DNA of 64,000 nt from the NCBI RefSeq assembly GCF_010468615.1, contig NZ_WUEH01000005.1, positions 62,001-126,000 of the forward strand. Reading direction: 5' to 3'. Below are positions 34,344 to 43,265 of the stretch, in pieces (position 1 is the first letter of the stretch; each line of letters starts with the position of its first letter). The notes beneath the pieces are model-generated. The model ran no database searches, was not told where the DNA came from, and worked only from the letters and a program-made list of their open reading frames with translations. The position numbers were made by a program, and so were the translations under genes. The stretch is from Pseudodesulfovibrio sp. JC047 (lineage in GTDB: Bacteria > Desulfobacterota > Desulfovibrionia > Desulfovibrionales > Desulfovibrionaceae).

Positions 34344-36290
34344 ATGAGCGTAGCACGCAGAGCTTTTATCCAGTTAAGTGTGGGCGCCACCGTTGGTATC
34401 CTTTTTACACCGACGGTATGGAAAGCCCTTGATGATGTCTCCATCTGGACCCAGAACTGGCCTTGGATTCCCAAGTTGAAATACGGGGAACTCAAAGGTG
34501 TACCGACTGTGTCCAAGATGTGTGAATCCGGATGTGCCGTGAAGGTTCGCACCGTTGCTGGTGAGGCCTTTGGTGTTGAAGGAAATATGGAAAATCCGCT
34601 TTCTGGCGGTGGTGTTTGTCCCTTGTGCGCCAATGGTGTGCAGGTGAAAAACAGCCCGAATCGTATCAAGACACCCTTGTTGAACGGTGAGGTGATTTCC
34701 TGGGAAAAGGCTCAGGAGGTTGTTGCCGAGAAACTGGACGCCGCGGGCAGCAGGATTGCTGTTGTTTCCGGTGATCAGAATGGCACCGTGAATGAGGTCT
34801 TCTCCGCATTGTTGGCCGATAAGGGCAGCGATGCATTTTATACCATGCCATGTGACATGCAGGCCGCAGACAAGGCCTGGGCTGGTCTCATGGGTGGTTC
34901 TGGTCAGATCGGTTACGATCTGGAAAATGCGGATGTGGTTTTGTTGGCAGGAGCCGACGCACTTGAATCATGGGGACCGACGGTTTCCAATCTCAAGGCG
35001 TTTGCGGCTAATGAGTCCGGCAAATTCTATTTTGCTGGTCCCATGCAGACCAAAACCGCTTCCGTGACAGACAAATGGGTACCAGTTCCGGCTGAGGGCA
35101 TGGCTGCCTTCACGCTGGGTATTGCCTATTATGTCTTGCAGTCTGGCAAGACCGCGTCCATGACTGACTTCGGTCAGTTCAAGGCTATGGTCATGAATGA
35201 TTACAGCCCGGCCAAGGTCGAAGCTGCCACTGGCGTCAAGGCCGATATGATGGCTGCCATTGCAAAGGATTTATTGGCCGCGAGCAATCCGGTTGTTGTC
35301 CCTGGTGGCTCTGTTGCCGCACATGGTGCTGCATTTGCCTTGAACCTGTTGCTCGGTGGTGCCATGAAGGCAGTTCCCGAGTTCAATAAGGCTGTCGGAA
35401 TGGCCATGAGCCGTCACGAAATGTTGAAAGCGGACATTTTGGAAGGTGTTTCCACCGACCTGCTGTTCGTTTATGAAGCCAACCCGGTGTACGCGTTGCC
35501 TGAGCAGCTTAAGGTCGGATTTACTGTTGCATTTGATTCGGTGAATACCGAAACGACTGCCGCAGCTGACTTGGTGCTCCCCACGCCGCATTGTTTTGAG
35601 CGGTTCGATGATCTGGCTGCTCCGTATGGATTACCGACAGCAACGTATTCCTTGGGTGCTCCGGCGTCCAAGGCAACATTGAATGTCAAAAATGCCGCTG
35701 ATTTCATCCTCGGTCTGGCTGATCTCGGATTCGAGACCTTTGAAGAGGTTCTTGAAGCCAAAGTCGAAGCCATTGGCGCGGATATGGATGAATTGGCAGA
35801 AGGTAGTGCATTTATTTTGGATGGCGAGACTCCAGTTGCGACGAGCATGGCTCCGAGCGAATTGGGGAAAGCCGCTGTTCCTGTCAAAGGAACTGGCGCG
35901 GTGGGACTCGCCCCGTATACCTTGCTCAATGTCGGTACCGCCAATCAGGCGACCACCCCGAATGCTCCGTGTACCATCAGCAACAACCAATTGGTTGGCG
36001 ATCACATGGTCGTGATGATGGCTTCCGCCACTGCAAAGCAGCTTGGCGTGACGGTTGGCTCCAAGGTCAAGCTCTCCGGTGGAAACGGTGAGTGCGAAGC
36101 CTTGGTCCAGATCTTCGAAGGCGTTTTGCCCGGCGTTGTGGCCGCTCCTTTGGGAATGGGACACACTGTCGGCGACGAGTTCTCGAAGGGGAAGGGCGAT
36201 AACGTGTACAAGATTCTTACAGTGAGTTCCGAGGCTGCGGCCGGTGCCTCGACATGGGCCGGTTCCACTGTGAATGTCGCCAAAATCTAG
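34344..36290 (+). CDS. qrcB: Quinone reductase complex molybdopterin-oxidoreductase-like subunit QrcB
   Basis: 648 residues of the molybdopterin oxidoreductase family. It starts with a Tat-like signal, SVARRAFIQLSVGATVG, for export folded. An iron-sulfur site is formed by CESGCAVKV and CPLC near residues 56-93. The QrcB lineage is known not to bind molybdenum and to serve a structural/electron-relay role. The C-terminal domain has SNNQLVGDHMVVMM and GVTVGSKVKLSGG, as in the family's final beta-barrel. Lies 13 bp after qrcA. Confidence 0.9.
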   Translation: MSVARRAFIQLSVGATVGILFTPTVWKALDDVSIWTQNWPWIPKLKYGELKGVPTVSKMCESGCAVKVRTVAGEAFGVEGNMENPLSGGGVCPLCANGVQVKNSPNRIKTPLLNGEVISWEKAQEVVAEKLDAAGSRIAVVSGDQNGTVNEVFSALLADKGSDAFYTMPCDMQAADKAWAGLMGGSGQIGYDLENADVVLLAGADALESWGPTVSNLKAFAANESGKFYFAGPMQTKTASVTDKWVPVPAEGMAAFTLGIAYYVLQSGKTASMTDFGQFKAMVMNDYSPAKVEAATGVKADMMAAIAKDLLAASNPVVVPGGSVAAHGAAFALNLLLGGAMKAVPEFNKAVGMAMSRHEMLKADILEGVSTDLLFVYEANPVYALPEQLKVGFTVAFDSVNTETTAAADLVLPTPHCFERFDDLAAPYGLPTATYSLGAPASKATLNVKNAADFILGLADLGFETFEEVLEAKVEAIGADMDELAEGSAFILDGETPVATSMAPSELGKAAVPVKGTGAVGLAPYTLLNVGTANQATTPNAPCTISNNQLVGDHMVVMMASATAKQLGVTVGSKVKLSGGNGECEALVQIFEGVLPGVVAAPLGMGHTVGDEFSKGKGDNVYKILTVSSEAAAGASTWAGSTVNVAKI

Positions 36291-36301
36291 GGAGAACCGA
36301 C

Positions 36302-37111
36302 ATGCATATGAAAGAATTCAAAATTAGATGGGGCATGGTCATTGATATTGACAAATGCACTGGCTGCGGCGCGTGTATGGTCGGCTGCCAGGTGGAGAAC
36401 AATATCGCTCCCATGACGAAAAAGGACCCATATAACTATGTTCAGGCTTTGACCAAGGACCGTGATGACGCGTCCGATAAACTCAAGACCTTGACGTGGA
36501 TGAACGTGTATGAGTTGTCCAATGGCAAGGCTTTCCCGGAACACGAGACAGCCTATCTTCCTCGGCCCTGTATGCAGTGCGGCAACCCCGCCTGTGTGCC
36601 TGTGTGCCCGGTTGTCGCCACGGACAAGAATGAAGAGGGTGGCATTGTCTCGCAGATTTACCCCCGTTGTATCGGTTGTCGGTATTGCATGGCTGCGTGC
36701 CCGTACCACGCTCGGTATTTTAACTGGTGGGATCCGCTCTGGCCGGAAGGCATGGACAAGGGCTTGAGCCCGGCAGTGTCTCCGCGTCCTCGTGGTGTGG
36801 TTGAGAAATGCAACTTCTGTCATACTCGGTACATGAACGCAAAGGACGAGGCCCGACAGAATGGTGAGGACCCGATGAATCTGCCTGAAGGGGCATACAT
36901 CACCGCGTGTGCGGAAATTTGTCCGACCAAGGCAATCACCTTTGGCGATTTGAACAATCCCGAACACAAGGTACATCAGCTTGCCAAGAGTCCGAATGCA
37001 TTCCGTCTGCTTGAAAAGCTCGGCCTGGCACCCCAGGTCTACTACATGAGTGAACGTGAATGGGTCCGCAATCAGGGTGATAACTATAACGCCGATGGCG
37101 GCGGTCACTAG
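36302..37111 (+). CDS. qrcC: Quinone reductase complex ferredoxin-like subunit QrcC
   Basis: 269 residues with four 4Fe-4S motifs: CTGCGACMVGCQ, CMQCGNPACVPVCP, CIGCRYCMAACP, and CNFCH with CAEICP. It lacks its own signal peptide; the family subunit is taken to be exported together with QrcB. It relays electrons from QrcA to the quinone site in QrcD. Start at 36302 after GGGAGAA; 11 bp after qrcB and 11 bp before qrcD. Confidence 0.92.
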   Translation: MHMKEFKIRWGMVIDIDKCTGCGACMVGCQVENNIAPMTKKDPYNYVQALTKDRDDASDKLKTLTWMNVYELSNGKAFPEHETAYLPRPCMQCGNPACVPVCPVVATDKNEEGGIVSQIYPRCIGCRYCMAACPYHARYFNWWDPLWPEGMDKGLSPAVSPRPRGVVEKCNFCHTRYMNAKDEARQNGEDPMNLPEGAYITACAEICPTKAITFGDLNNPEHKVHQLAKSPNAFRLLEKLGLAPQVYYMSEREWVRNQGDNYNADGGGH

Positions 37112-37122
37112 GAGGCTGAACA

Positions 37123-38349
37123 ATGGATAGCAAACTCTTCCCGGAAGGGGTGCAGCGGTGCTCGTTTGGCAAGTTCCTGATCTGGACAGCCGTGATATTG
37201 GGCTTCTTCACCTGGGGGCTTTATTCCGCAGTACTCGTTTTGTACAATGGAATCGGGACCACCGGCCTGGATAACTACTTCGGGTTCGGTGCATGGATTA
37301 CTTTTGACCTTGCTGTGATCGCACTTGGCGCCGGTGCTTTTTTTACCGGTCTGCTCAAGTACATTCTCAAGATCAAACAACTTGAAAAAATTATTAATCT
37401 GACAGTTGTTGTTGGATTTATCTGTTATTCCGGTGCAATGCTGGTTTTGACGCTCGATATTGGACAGCCTGGCCGTGCGTGGTTTGGCTACTGGCATCCG
37501 AACGTTCATTCCATGCTGACGGAAGTTATCTTTTGTATCACCTGTTACTGCACTGTCTTGATCATCGAGTTTATCCCGCTGGTTCTTGAGCAGAAACAGT
37601 TGAACAAGATTCCTTTCATCCATGCGCTGGCGCACAATATGCACGTAAACATGGCTTTGTTTGCTGGTCTCGGTGCCTTTTTGTCCACCTTCCACCAGGG
37701 GTCCCTTGGTGGTATGTATGGCGTTTTGATTGGTCGTCCTTTCGCTTTCCGCGAAGGCTTCTTTATCTGGCCGTGGACATTCTTCCTGTTTATCCTTTCC
37801 GCTGTTGGTTCCGGTCCGGTTTTCACCGTGCTGGTTGCGACGTTCATGGAAAAATTGACAGGCAAGAAATTGGTCGATTTCAAGACCAAGGCTTTGATGG
37901 GCAAAATCGCTGGTACCATGCTGTGTGTGTACATGTTCTTCAAGATTCTCGATACGTGGGCATGGGCTTATGGCTACCTGCCTTCTATCGGATTGACCTT
38001 TGATGACATGTTCTATGGTGTGGCCTATGGTAAGTGGCTTTTGTTCTCGGAGATCGTGTTGTGTGGTGTTGTCCCGGCAGTCATGTTGATTGTTCCGGCC
38101 ATTCGCAATACACCATCGCTGTTGTATACTGCTGCTTTACTGGATTGTATCGGCGTTTCCCTAAATCGCTACATCTTCACCGTTCAAACCATCGCCTTCC
38201 CGGTTATGCCGTTTGACGAATGGCAGGTGTACTATCCGAACTGGGTTGAATATGCGTCTTCCATCATGATTGTGGCGTATGGATTCCTGGTTTTGACTTT
38301 GGTATATCGCTATCTTCCCTTGTTCCCGCAAGAGCGTGAACTGAACTAA
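37123..38349 (+). CDS. qrcD: Quinone reductase complex NrfD-type membrane subunit QrcD
   Basis: 408 residues with ten predicted transmembrane helices, NrfD/PsrC family. It holds the menaquinone-reducing site. Seen: FGFGAWITFDLAVIALGAGA at the typical second helix and MLVLTLDIGQPGRAWFGYWH, a stretch with conserved Asp and Arg common in NrfD-type proteins. Last gene of qrcABCD, followed by a terminator. Confidence 0.93.
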   Translation: MDSKLFPEGVQRCSFGKFLIWTAVILGFFTWGLYSAVLVLYNGIGTTGLDNYFGFGAWITFDLAVIALGAGAFFTGLLKYILKIKQLEKIINLTVVVGFICYSGAMLVLTLDIGQPGRAWFGYWHPNVHSMLTEVIFCITCYCTVLIIEFIPLVLEQKQLNKIPFIHALAHNMHVNMALFAGLGAFLSTFHQGSLGGMYGVLIGRPFAFREGFFIWPWTFFLFILSAVGSGPVFTVLVATFMEKLTGKKLVDFKTKALMGKIAGTMLCVYMFFKILDTWAWAYGYLPSIGLTFDDMFYGVAYGKWLLFSEIVLCGVVPAVMLIVPAIRNTPSLLYTAALLDCIGVSLNRYIFTVQTIAFPVMPFDEWQVYYPNWVEYASSIMIVAYGFLVLTLVYRYLPLFPQERELN

Positions 38350-38371
38350 GCGTTACCAATACTGAAAAATG

Positions 38372-38405
38372 AAAAGGTCCGTTCAAATGAGCGGGCCTTT
38401 TTTTT
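38372..38405 (+). terminator. Rho-independent terminator after qrcD
   Basis: AAAAGGtCCGtTC and GAgCGGgCCTTTT form a stem with G-U pairs and an AAAT-type loop, followed by nine T residues, about 25 bp past the qrcD stop. Confidence 0.85.
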
Positions 38406-38430
38406 GTTTATTTGATTGAGTTGGGAATGC

Positions 38431-38849
38431 CTTCGGCGACCCTTCGCCGGGGTGGCGTGGAATGTCTCCGACGGCCAGAGGGGAACCTCTTGAAAGAGGT
38501 TTCCCTCTGGACTCCCTTCCAGAACTATTTATCGCGCCTTCGGCGAGGCCATTCGTTATCGGTTGAGTGGGATTGAAGAATTAAAAAAGGGGGGGGGCAA
38601 AAAGAATATGTGTCAATTTTTTTTCAAAGTTTGTAAAAGATATTCTTTATGACATTTTTTCAAAAATTGTACGAAATTACGCTGTCGACAGCTTCGAGCG
38701 AAGCGAGCGATAAGAAGTTTCGGAGAGTCCAGAGGACCCTTTTCAAAGGGTTCTCTGGCAGGTCCAGGACAGCGTCCTGGTCTCGCTGAAGGCGACCCCC
38801 GGTAGGGTGGCTGCCGGTAGGCTTCCTTGGAAAGGGAACCTACCGGCAG
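38431..38849. repeat. Intergenic cluster of hairpin-forming repeats
   Basis: No gene in these 420 bp, but at least four strong inverted repeats: 38475-38510 (CCAGAGGG...CCCTCTGG), 38729-38758 (CCAGAGGACCC...GGGTTCTCTGG), 38764-38780 (CCAGGAC/GTCCTGG) and 38811-38849 (CTGCCGGTAGG/CCTACCGGCAG). The first two share the CCAGAGG/CCTCTGG arms and are probably copies of one repeat. CTTCGGCGA/TCGCC-type short repeats lie at 38430-38452 and 38536-38550. A nine-base G run is at 38589-38597. The last hairpin may terminate the M20 operon on the minus strand. Confidence 0.7.
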
Positions 38850-38852
38850 GGA

Positions 38853-40007
38853 TTAGATGAATGTTTCGAAAGTCCGGCGCAACACTTCGGCGGCCAAAAT
38901 GGTGCGTTCGGTCAGAGAGCGGGTGAGCATATATTCGTTGTGCGAGTGGTCCTTGCCGCCGGTGGGACCAAGGCCATCGATGACAGGTGTTCCGGCATTG
39001 GCGATGAAGTTGGCGTCAGAGACACCACCTCGCGCACTTTCTTGCACTGCGATATTGAGATCGGCACCAGCCTTAGCCACAATGTCAAACAGCTTGGTGA
39101 TTGCCGGGCTAGTTTCCATGGTGGGCCGCCCGGGAATGCGTTGCAGTGAACACTGTGTCCCGGGAATGGTAGGAGAAGCGGCGGATTGCTCAATGGCTTT
39201 TTGCAGAAGCACGCCATCCTCCTCGTGCCAGTAGCGACATTCGATCTTTGCGGAGGCTGATGGAGCAACGGTATTTGGACCAATGCCTCCTTCAACCAAC
39301 CCGACATTGAGCGAGATACCTTTGGCGGCATCGTTGAGCGCTTCGAGGCGAATTGTCTGATGGGCCATTTCGAGAATGGCACTTGCCTTTGGCCCTGAGA
39401 GGTTGCCGGAATGACCGGCTTTTCCCTGGACATTCAAGATAAAGGATATCTTGCCTTTGCGCGCGGTCACGACTTTTCCGCCGGGACCGGAACATTCGAA
39501 GACAAAAGCCGCAGCCGCTTTCCGGGCCTCTTCAATAATGAGAGCCTGGGAATTTGGCGAGCCGATTTCCTCATCCGAGTTGAAGACAAAGGTGATGGGC
39601 ATGTGATCGAGCAGTCCTGCGGTATCAAGTGCCTTGAGGGCATAGATGCCGACGACCAACCCGCCTTTCATGTCAATGACACCGGGACCGATGATGGTGT
39701 CCCCTTCCGGGCGAAAACAGTCAAACCCATCATCGGGAGGGAAAACCGTGTCCATGTGGCCGCAGAGCAAAAGCCCCGGGGCGTCGGACGTGCAGTTTTT
39801 TCGGGCGATGAGGTTGTCTCCGACGTTGTCCTGTTTTTCGCGTTGAACGGTAAACCCCATGTCAGTCATGACCTGTTCGAAAACCGTGACAACGGCGTCA
39901 GTCCCTTGCTTGTTGGGCGTGTAGCTGTTGATGCGAACGGTCTTTTCGAGCAGATCCATCATTTCCTGTTCATGGTCTGCCAGATAGGAACGAATGATGC
40001 GCTGCAT
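38853..40007 (-). CDS. M20-family metallopeptidase / carboxypeptidase G2-like amidohydrolase
   Basis: 384 residues with the M20 two-zinc catalytic domain: metal-binding CGHMDTVFPPDDGFD, catalytic FVFNSDEEIGS, bridging region ECSGPGG, and the late HNEYML histidine. The insertion lid domain (about 185-300; GKAGHSGNLSG) mediates dimers. It hydrolyses an N-acyl amino acid or dipeptide in the cytoplasm, as no signal peptide is present. Its ATG overlaps the stop of the aminomutase gene (TAATG), so the two are translationally coupled. It is the last gene of the three-gene operon. Confidence 0.88.
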   Translation of the reverse strand: MQRIIRSYLADHEQEMMDLLEKTVRINSYTPNKQGTDAVVTVFEQVMTDMGFTVQREKQDNVGDNLIARKNCTSDAPGLLLCGHMDTVFPPDDGFDCFRPEGDTIIGPGVIDMKGGLVVGIYALKALDTAGLLDHMPITFVFNSDEEIGSPNSQALIIEEARKAAAAFVFECSGPGGKVVTARKGKISFILNVQGKAGHSGNLSGPKASAILEMAHQTIRLEALNDAAKGISLNVGLVEGGIGPNTVAPSASAKIECRYWHEEDGVLLQKAIEQSAASPTIPGTQCSLQRIPGRPTMETSPAITKLFDIVAKAGADLNIAVQESARGGVSDANFIANAGTPVIDGLGPTGGKDHSHNEYMLTRSLTERTILAAEVLRRTFETFI

Positions 40008-41560
40008 TATTTCTTGCCGTACTTATTGAAGGCGAAGTCGTCGTCATTGATGTATTTTTCGTGATCCGCGTTGGGGTAATGGACTTCGCCACCCCAGGGC
40101 TTTTCGAGAATGGCTGTACCGTCTTCGTCGTAGCCGCGAACATTGTCGCGATGAAGCGGAATTTTTCCACCGGCTGCGGCAATATAGCGTGGGATGGCAT
40201 CCCCGGAGATGTTGCCGTACATGCCTTCGACGATGTCCCGTCCTTTCTGGATGGGCACGCGCATATGATAATATTGGGGGTTCCGGTAGGAACAGTTGAA
40301 GATGTAGTACGGACGCACATAGGCTTCTTGAATGGTTTCACACAGATGCCACATCTTGACTTTGGAGTCATTGATGCCGCGCAGTAAAACAGCCTGGTTG
40401 AGAACTGCGAAAACACGTTTTGAGATGTCTTTGAAGGCCTGGCGAGAAACCGGAGTGATTTCCTGTGCCGTATTGATCTGCGTGACCACTCGAACCGGAT
40501 TCCTGTCGTTGCTTTCTTCCAGAATATCCAACAGTTCCGAATCGATTCGTTGCGGTGTTGTGACCGGAACACGGGTACCGAGACGTTTCATTTTGATATG
40601 ATCGATGTCGTCAAGTTTGCCGAGCAGCCAACGCAGGGAACTGTTGGAGAGCATGAAGGCGTCACCGCCCGTAATCAAGACGTCGCGGATGGCCGGTTTG
40701 GACGCGATGTAATCCAGTGCTTCCTGATACGCCTGTTTGGAGAACGTGCGGTCAGATCCGCCGATATGGGCGATCCGTAGGCAGTGGGTGCAATACATGG
40801 CGCAGATGTTGGTGGACTTGAGCGCGACGACCCGAGGGTAAAATTGGTCCACAAGACGGACAGGGGAGTGGTCCGAAGCAACAGGGGGAATTTCTTTGCC
40901 GACCGTATCAACCATCTCGGCTGTCGGCACGGCCTGAAGCAGAACCGGGTCGTTCGGAACCGGCTGAATCAGACTGGCATAATAGGGAGTCATGCGCATC
41001 CGGTATTTTTGGGTGATACGCGCAACATCTTGAATACAGTCATCTGGCAGATTGAGACATTTTTGGAGTGTCTCTGCGGTGTCGATGCAATTGTTGAGCT
41101 GGCCGGGAAAGGAATTCCAATCATCATCGGTCATGCCTAAAACAGATTTGATGCGGGCTTGATTCTCGAGAATAGTGTCCCAGAGTTGAATTCCGCTGGG
41201 GGCTTCGACGTCTTTGCGTGCCAAATAGTCCTGTACGCGGAGTCCTGCGTCGGTGATGATTTCAAGGGCGCGTCCGACACGGCCACCAATCGTCACTGAG
41301 TGTTCATCAATCTCAACATGTTTAGCGCAGAGTTCGACAAGGCCTTCGCGAGTCAAACCGTATGCTTCGTACCCAGGACCGCCCGCTGTCTTGGCGTCTT
41401 TGAGTGCGTGGAAGAGGGCCACGATGGGCGCGGTTCCTTCGCTATTTTGGGCGTCGGCATAAAGCTGTTGCATGTTGGCGGAATCGGCTTCGGTCGCAGT
41501 GCCGTTGCCGGAAATCTGTTCAAGCAAGTCCGTCGTAAAATCATCCAGTTGAAAAGCCAT
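40007..41560 (-). CDS. KamA-family radical SAM aminomutase with non-standard substrate pocket
   Basis: 517 residues, about 100 longer than clostridial lysine 2,3-aminomutase because of an N-terminal helical extension (about 1-125). The radical-SAM cluster is CAMYCTHC (Cys253, 257, 260) and the SAM-binding ITGGDAFM follows. The PLP lysine is Lys466 in AAAGGKIPL, matching the family's PGGGGK. In lysine 2,3-aminomutase Asp293 (CDLS) and Asp330 (VVDAPGGGGK) bind the substrate amine; here these are Ser424 (NCSY) and Ala (YIAAAGGK). So lysine is unlikely, and the Lys/Asn pair reported for glutamate 2,3-aminomutase is absent too. It probably makes a beta-amino acid from an unknown alpha-amino acid. 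Confidence 0.85.
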   Translation of the reverse strand: MAFQLDDFTTDLLEQISGNGTATEADSANMQQLYADAQNSEGTAPIVALFHALKDAKTAGGPGYEAYGLTREGLVELCAKHVEIDEHSVTIGGRVGRALEIITDAGLRVQDYLARKDVEAPSGIQLWDTILENQARIKSVLGMTDDDWNSFPGQLNNCIDTAETLQKCLNLPDDCIQDVARITQKYRMRMTPYYASLIQPVPNDPVLLQAVPTAEMVDTVGKEIPPVASDHSPVRLVDQFYPRVVALKSTNICAMYCTHCLRIAHIGGSDRTFSKQAYQEALDYIASKPAIRDVLITGGDAFMLSNSSLRWLLGKLDDIDHIKMKRLGTRVPVTTPQRIDSELLDILEESNDRNPVRVVTQINTAQEITPVSRQAFKDISKRVFAVLNQAVLLRGINDSKVKMWHLCETIQEAYVRPYYIFNCSYRNPQYYHMRVPIQKGRDIVEGMYGNISGDAIPRYIAAAGGKIPLHRDNVRGYDEDGTAILEKPWGGEVHYPNADHEKYINDDDFAFNKYGKK

Positions 41561-41561
41561 A

Positions 41562-42962
41562 TCAGTACCTGTTTGTTTCCCGGTTGACGATGGATTCCGC
41601 CAACCGATGTGTTCCTTTTTTCAATTCTTGAAGCATCTCATCATGAGTAGCGGCCACGGCGGCTACGCGTCCCAGGAATGTCCCGGATCTGACCAGCACG
41701 TCTTTTCCGGTATGCTCCAGAATGACGTGTCCATGACTGCCTTTTTTTGCTGTTTCTGCAAAAAGTGCGCGTTCTGGTATATTTTGTCTGATGATGTCGG
41801 TGGTGACGACATCCTGTTCGACTTTGTGGTTGAATGTGCCCCAGTGGAGATGTCCATTGATGATGGCGTCATGATCCGGCTCGGTTGTTGTTGCCGGTAG
41901 CCCGTCGTGCAAGACGGCGTGACATTCCATATCGAACAGGTTGGGGGCTTCTTCGGGCAGGAGCTGTTCGAGCGCACTGCAAAATTCCATGGTTGTTCCC
42001 TGTTTCCGGGCATTGACTTCAATGAAGAAGATTTCATCATTTTCCGTCACAATGTAGTCGCACCCGTAGATGCCTCGAAAACCGAGTTTGCCGAGTTCCC
42101 GGCCAACGGCTGCGGTGTGATCTCTGAGATCGGCTTGGATTGTGGCGGGCAGGGTCGAAGGGAAGGTGGACCCTCTGAACTTGTTGCCATCCACGATGTT
42201 CATATCCGCGACACCGGCTACATAGACTTCGTTTTCATTGCCCACGACAGCCAGAACCGTCGGGTCCGAAGTGTGTGGGGTATATGCACTTATAAGGTAT
42301 TGGGTCTCATCGTTCGTGAAACGGGACAGGGCTTCTTCTGCGCACTGACAGACCATGCTTTGCGCACCTCCCGCACTGTGGCTGGCCGAGACGAACATGC
42401 CATGTTGGCAATGACGCTCCATGTCTTCAAGACAGTGTTTCAAGGCGGTTGTTCCGCAGCATGTCATGAAATTGACCACCGGGACGACTTGGGAAAACGT
42501 TTCGTATTGCCATGTTTTGTCATTGAGATGTTCGATGAGATCGGCTTTTGGACCGAGCAACAAGACCTGTCCGTCGTGTCCAAGGTCCAGTTCCGGACGG
42601 CTTTCGAACATCCAGACAAAAACGTGATCCTGTCGTTCCAGCAGCGTATCCAATACTGTATTGATAGAGGCTGATTGCGAGACGGTTTTGGAAAAATCGG
42701 CCATGGGAGTCCGATAGGCCACTTTTTGTCCGGCGGTTTCCATTTCGGCCCGAGCATCAGGATTGATGAGGATAAGATTGTCAAACGACGAGGTGTCGAT
42801 AAGATCCGGGGCAATGGAAATGGCCTTGAAGGGGGTGTTGAATTCTCTTTCCAAGGCCTTGGCAACAAAGTCGTTCAGTCCGTATGCCTTCAATTCACCA
42901 ATAAAGAGAAAATATGAAATCGAAGGATCCAGGTGTGTGCGAGTGAAATGCGGTTCGTCCAT
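41562..42962 (-). CDS. ATP-grasp ligase-like protein
   Basis: About 466 residues. The C-terminal half is an ATP-grasp fold: FVSASHSAGGAQSMV (flexible loop), LISAYTPHTSDPTVLAVVG, GFRGIYGCDYIV, and FFIEVNARKQGTTME, the ExNxR-type magnesium site. The N-terminal part has no familiar motif. ATP-grasp enzymes join a carboxylate to an amine or thiol via an acyl phosphate. The stop lies one base before the aminomutase ATG. The start is unclear: ATG 42962 is listed, but a TTG at 43034 would add a Cys-rich leader (MHISCCCSQQQ), and neither has a strong ribosome site. Not a biotin carboxylase; substrate unknown. Confidence 0.75.
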   Translation of the reverse strand: MDEPHFTRTHLDPSISYFLFIGELKAYGLNDFVAKALEREFNTPFKAISIAPDLIDTSSFDNLILINPDARAEMETAGQKVAYRTPMADFSKTVSQSASINTVLDTLLERQDHVFVWMFESRPELDLGHDGQVLLLGPKADLIEHLNDKTWQYETFSQVVPVVNFMTCCGTTALKHCLEDMERHCQHGMFVSASHSAGGAQSMVCQCAEEALSRFTNDETQYLISAYTPHTSDPTVLAVVGNENEVYVAGVADMNIVDGNKFRGSTFPSTLPATIQADLRDHTAAVGRELGKLGFRGIYGCDYIVTENDEIFFIEVNARKQGTTMEFCSALEQLLPEEAPNLFDMECHAVLHDGLPATTTEPDHDAIINGHLHWGTFNHKVEQDVVTTDIIRQNIPERALFAETAKKGSHGHVILEHTGKDVLVRSGTFLGRVAAVAATHDEMLQELKKGTHRLAESIVNRETNRY

Positions 42963-43265
42963 ATGTGATACATACTTTTTTAAACGTTCAACAAGTGCGG
43001 GCTGTTGTTGTGAACAGCAGCAGCTGATATGCAATTAACAGAAATCCATCGGGCTGTCTCTATTTTTGGAATAACTCGTTGCGAAAAAAAACGTTTTTTG
43101 GTAAATACCTCTATTAGCTGGTAAGCTTATACGTCGAGTTTGACGGAAGTGTAAACTGGCTCAGGCTTTGTTTTTGTGAATTTCCCTGTGGATTTTCGTT
43201 CTAGGTCGGGCTTTGAGAGGGCCGGGCCGATTGGGTTAACTGTTTTTGTTTTGGAGGAACTGAGA

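Noticed and set aside
38431-38849. CRISPR array
   Set aside because: The repeats are inverted hairpins of unequal size, not direct repeats with regular spacers. No CRISPR array or cas gene was seen in the window.
41562-43034. ATP-grasp protein as a biotin carboxylase
   Set aside because: It lacks the N-terminal ANRGEIAxR motif and the GGGG loop seen in the true biotin carboxylase at 55808.
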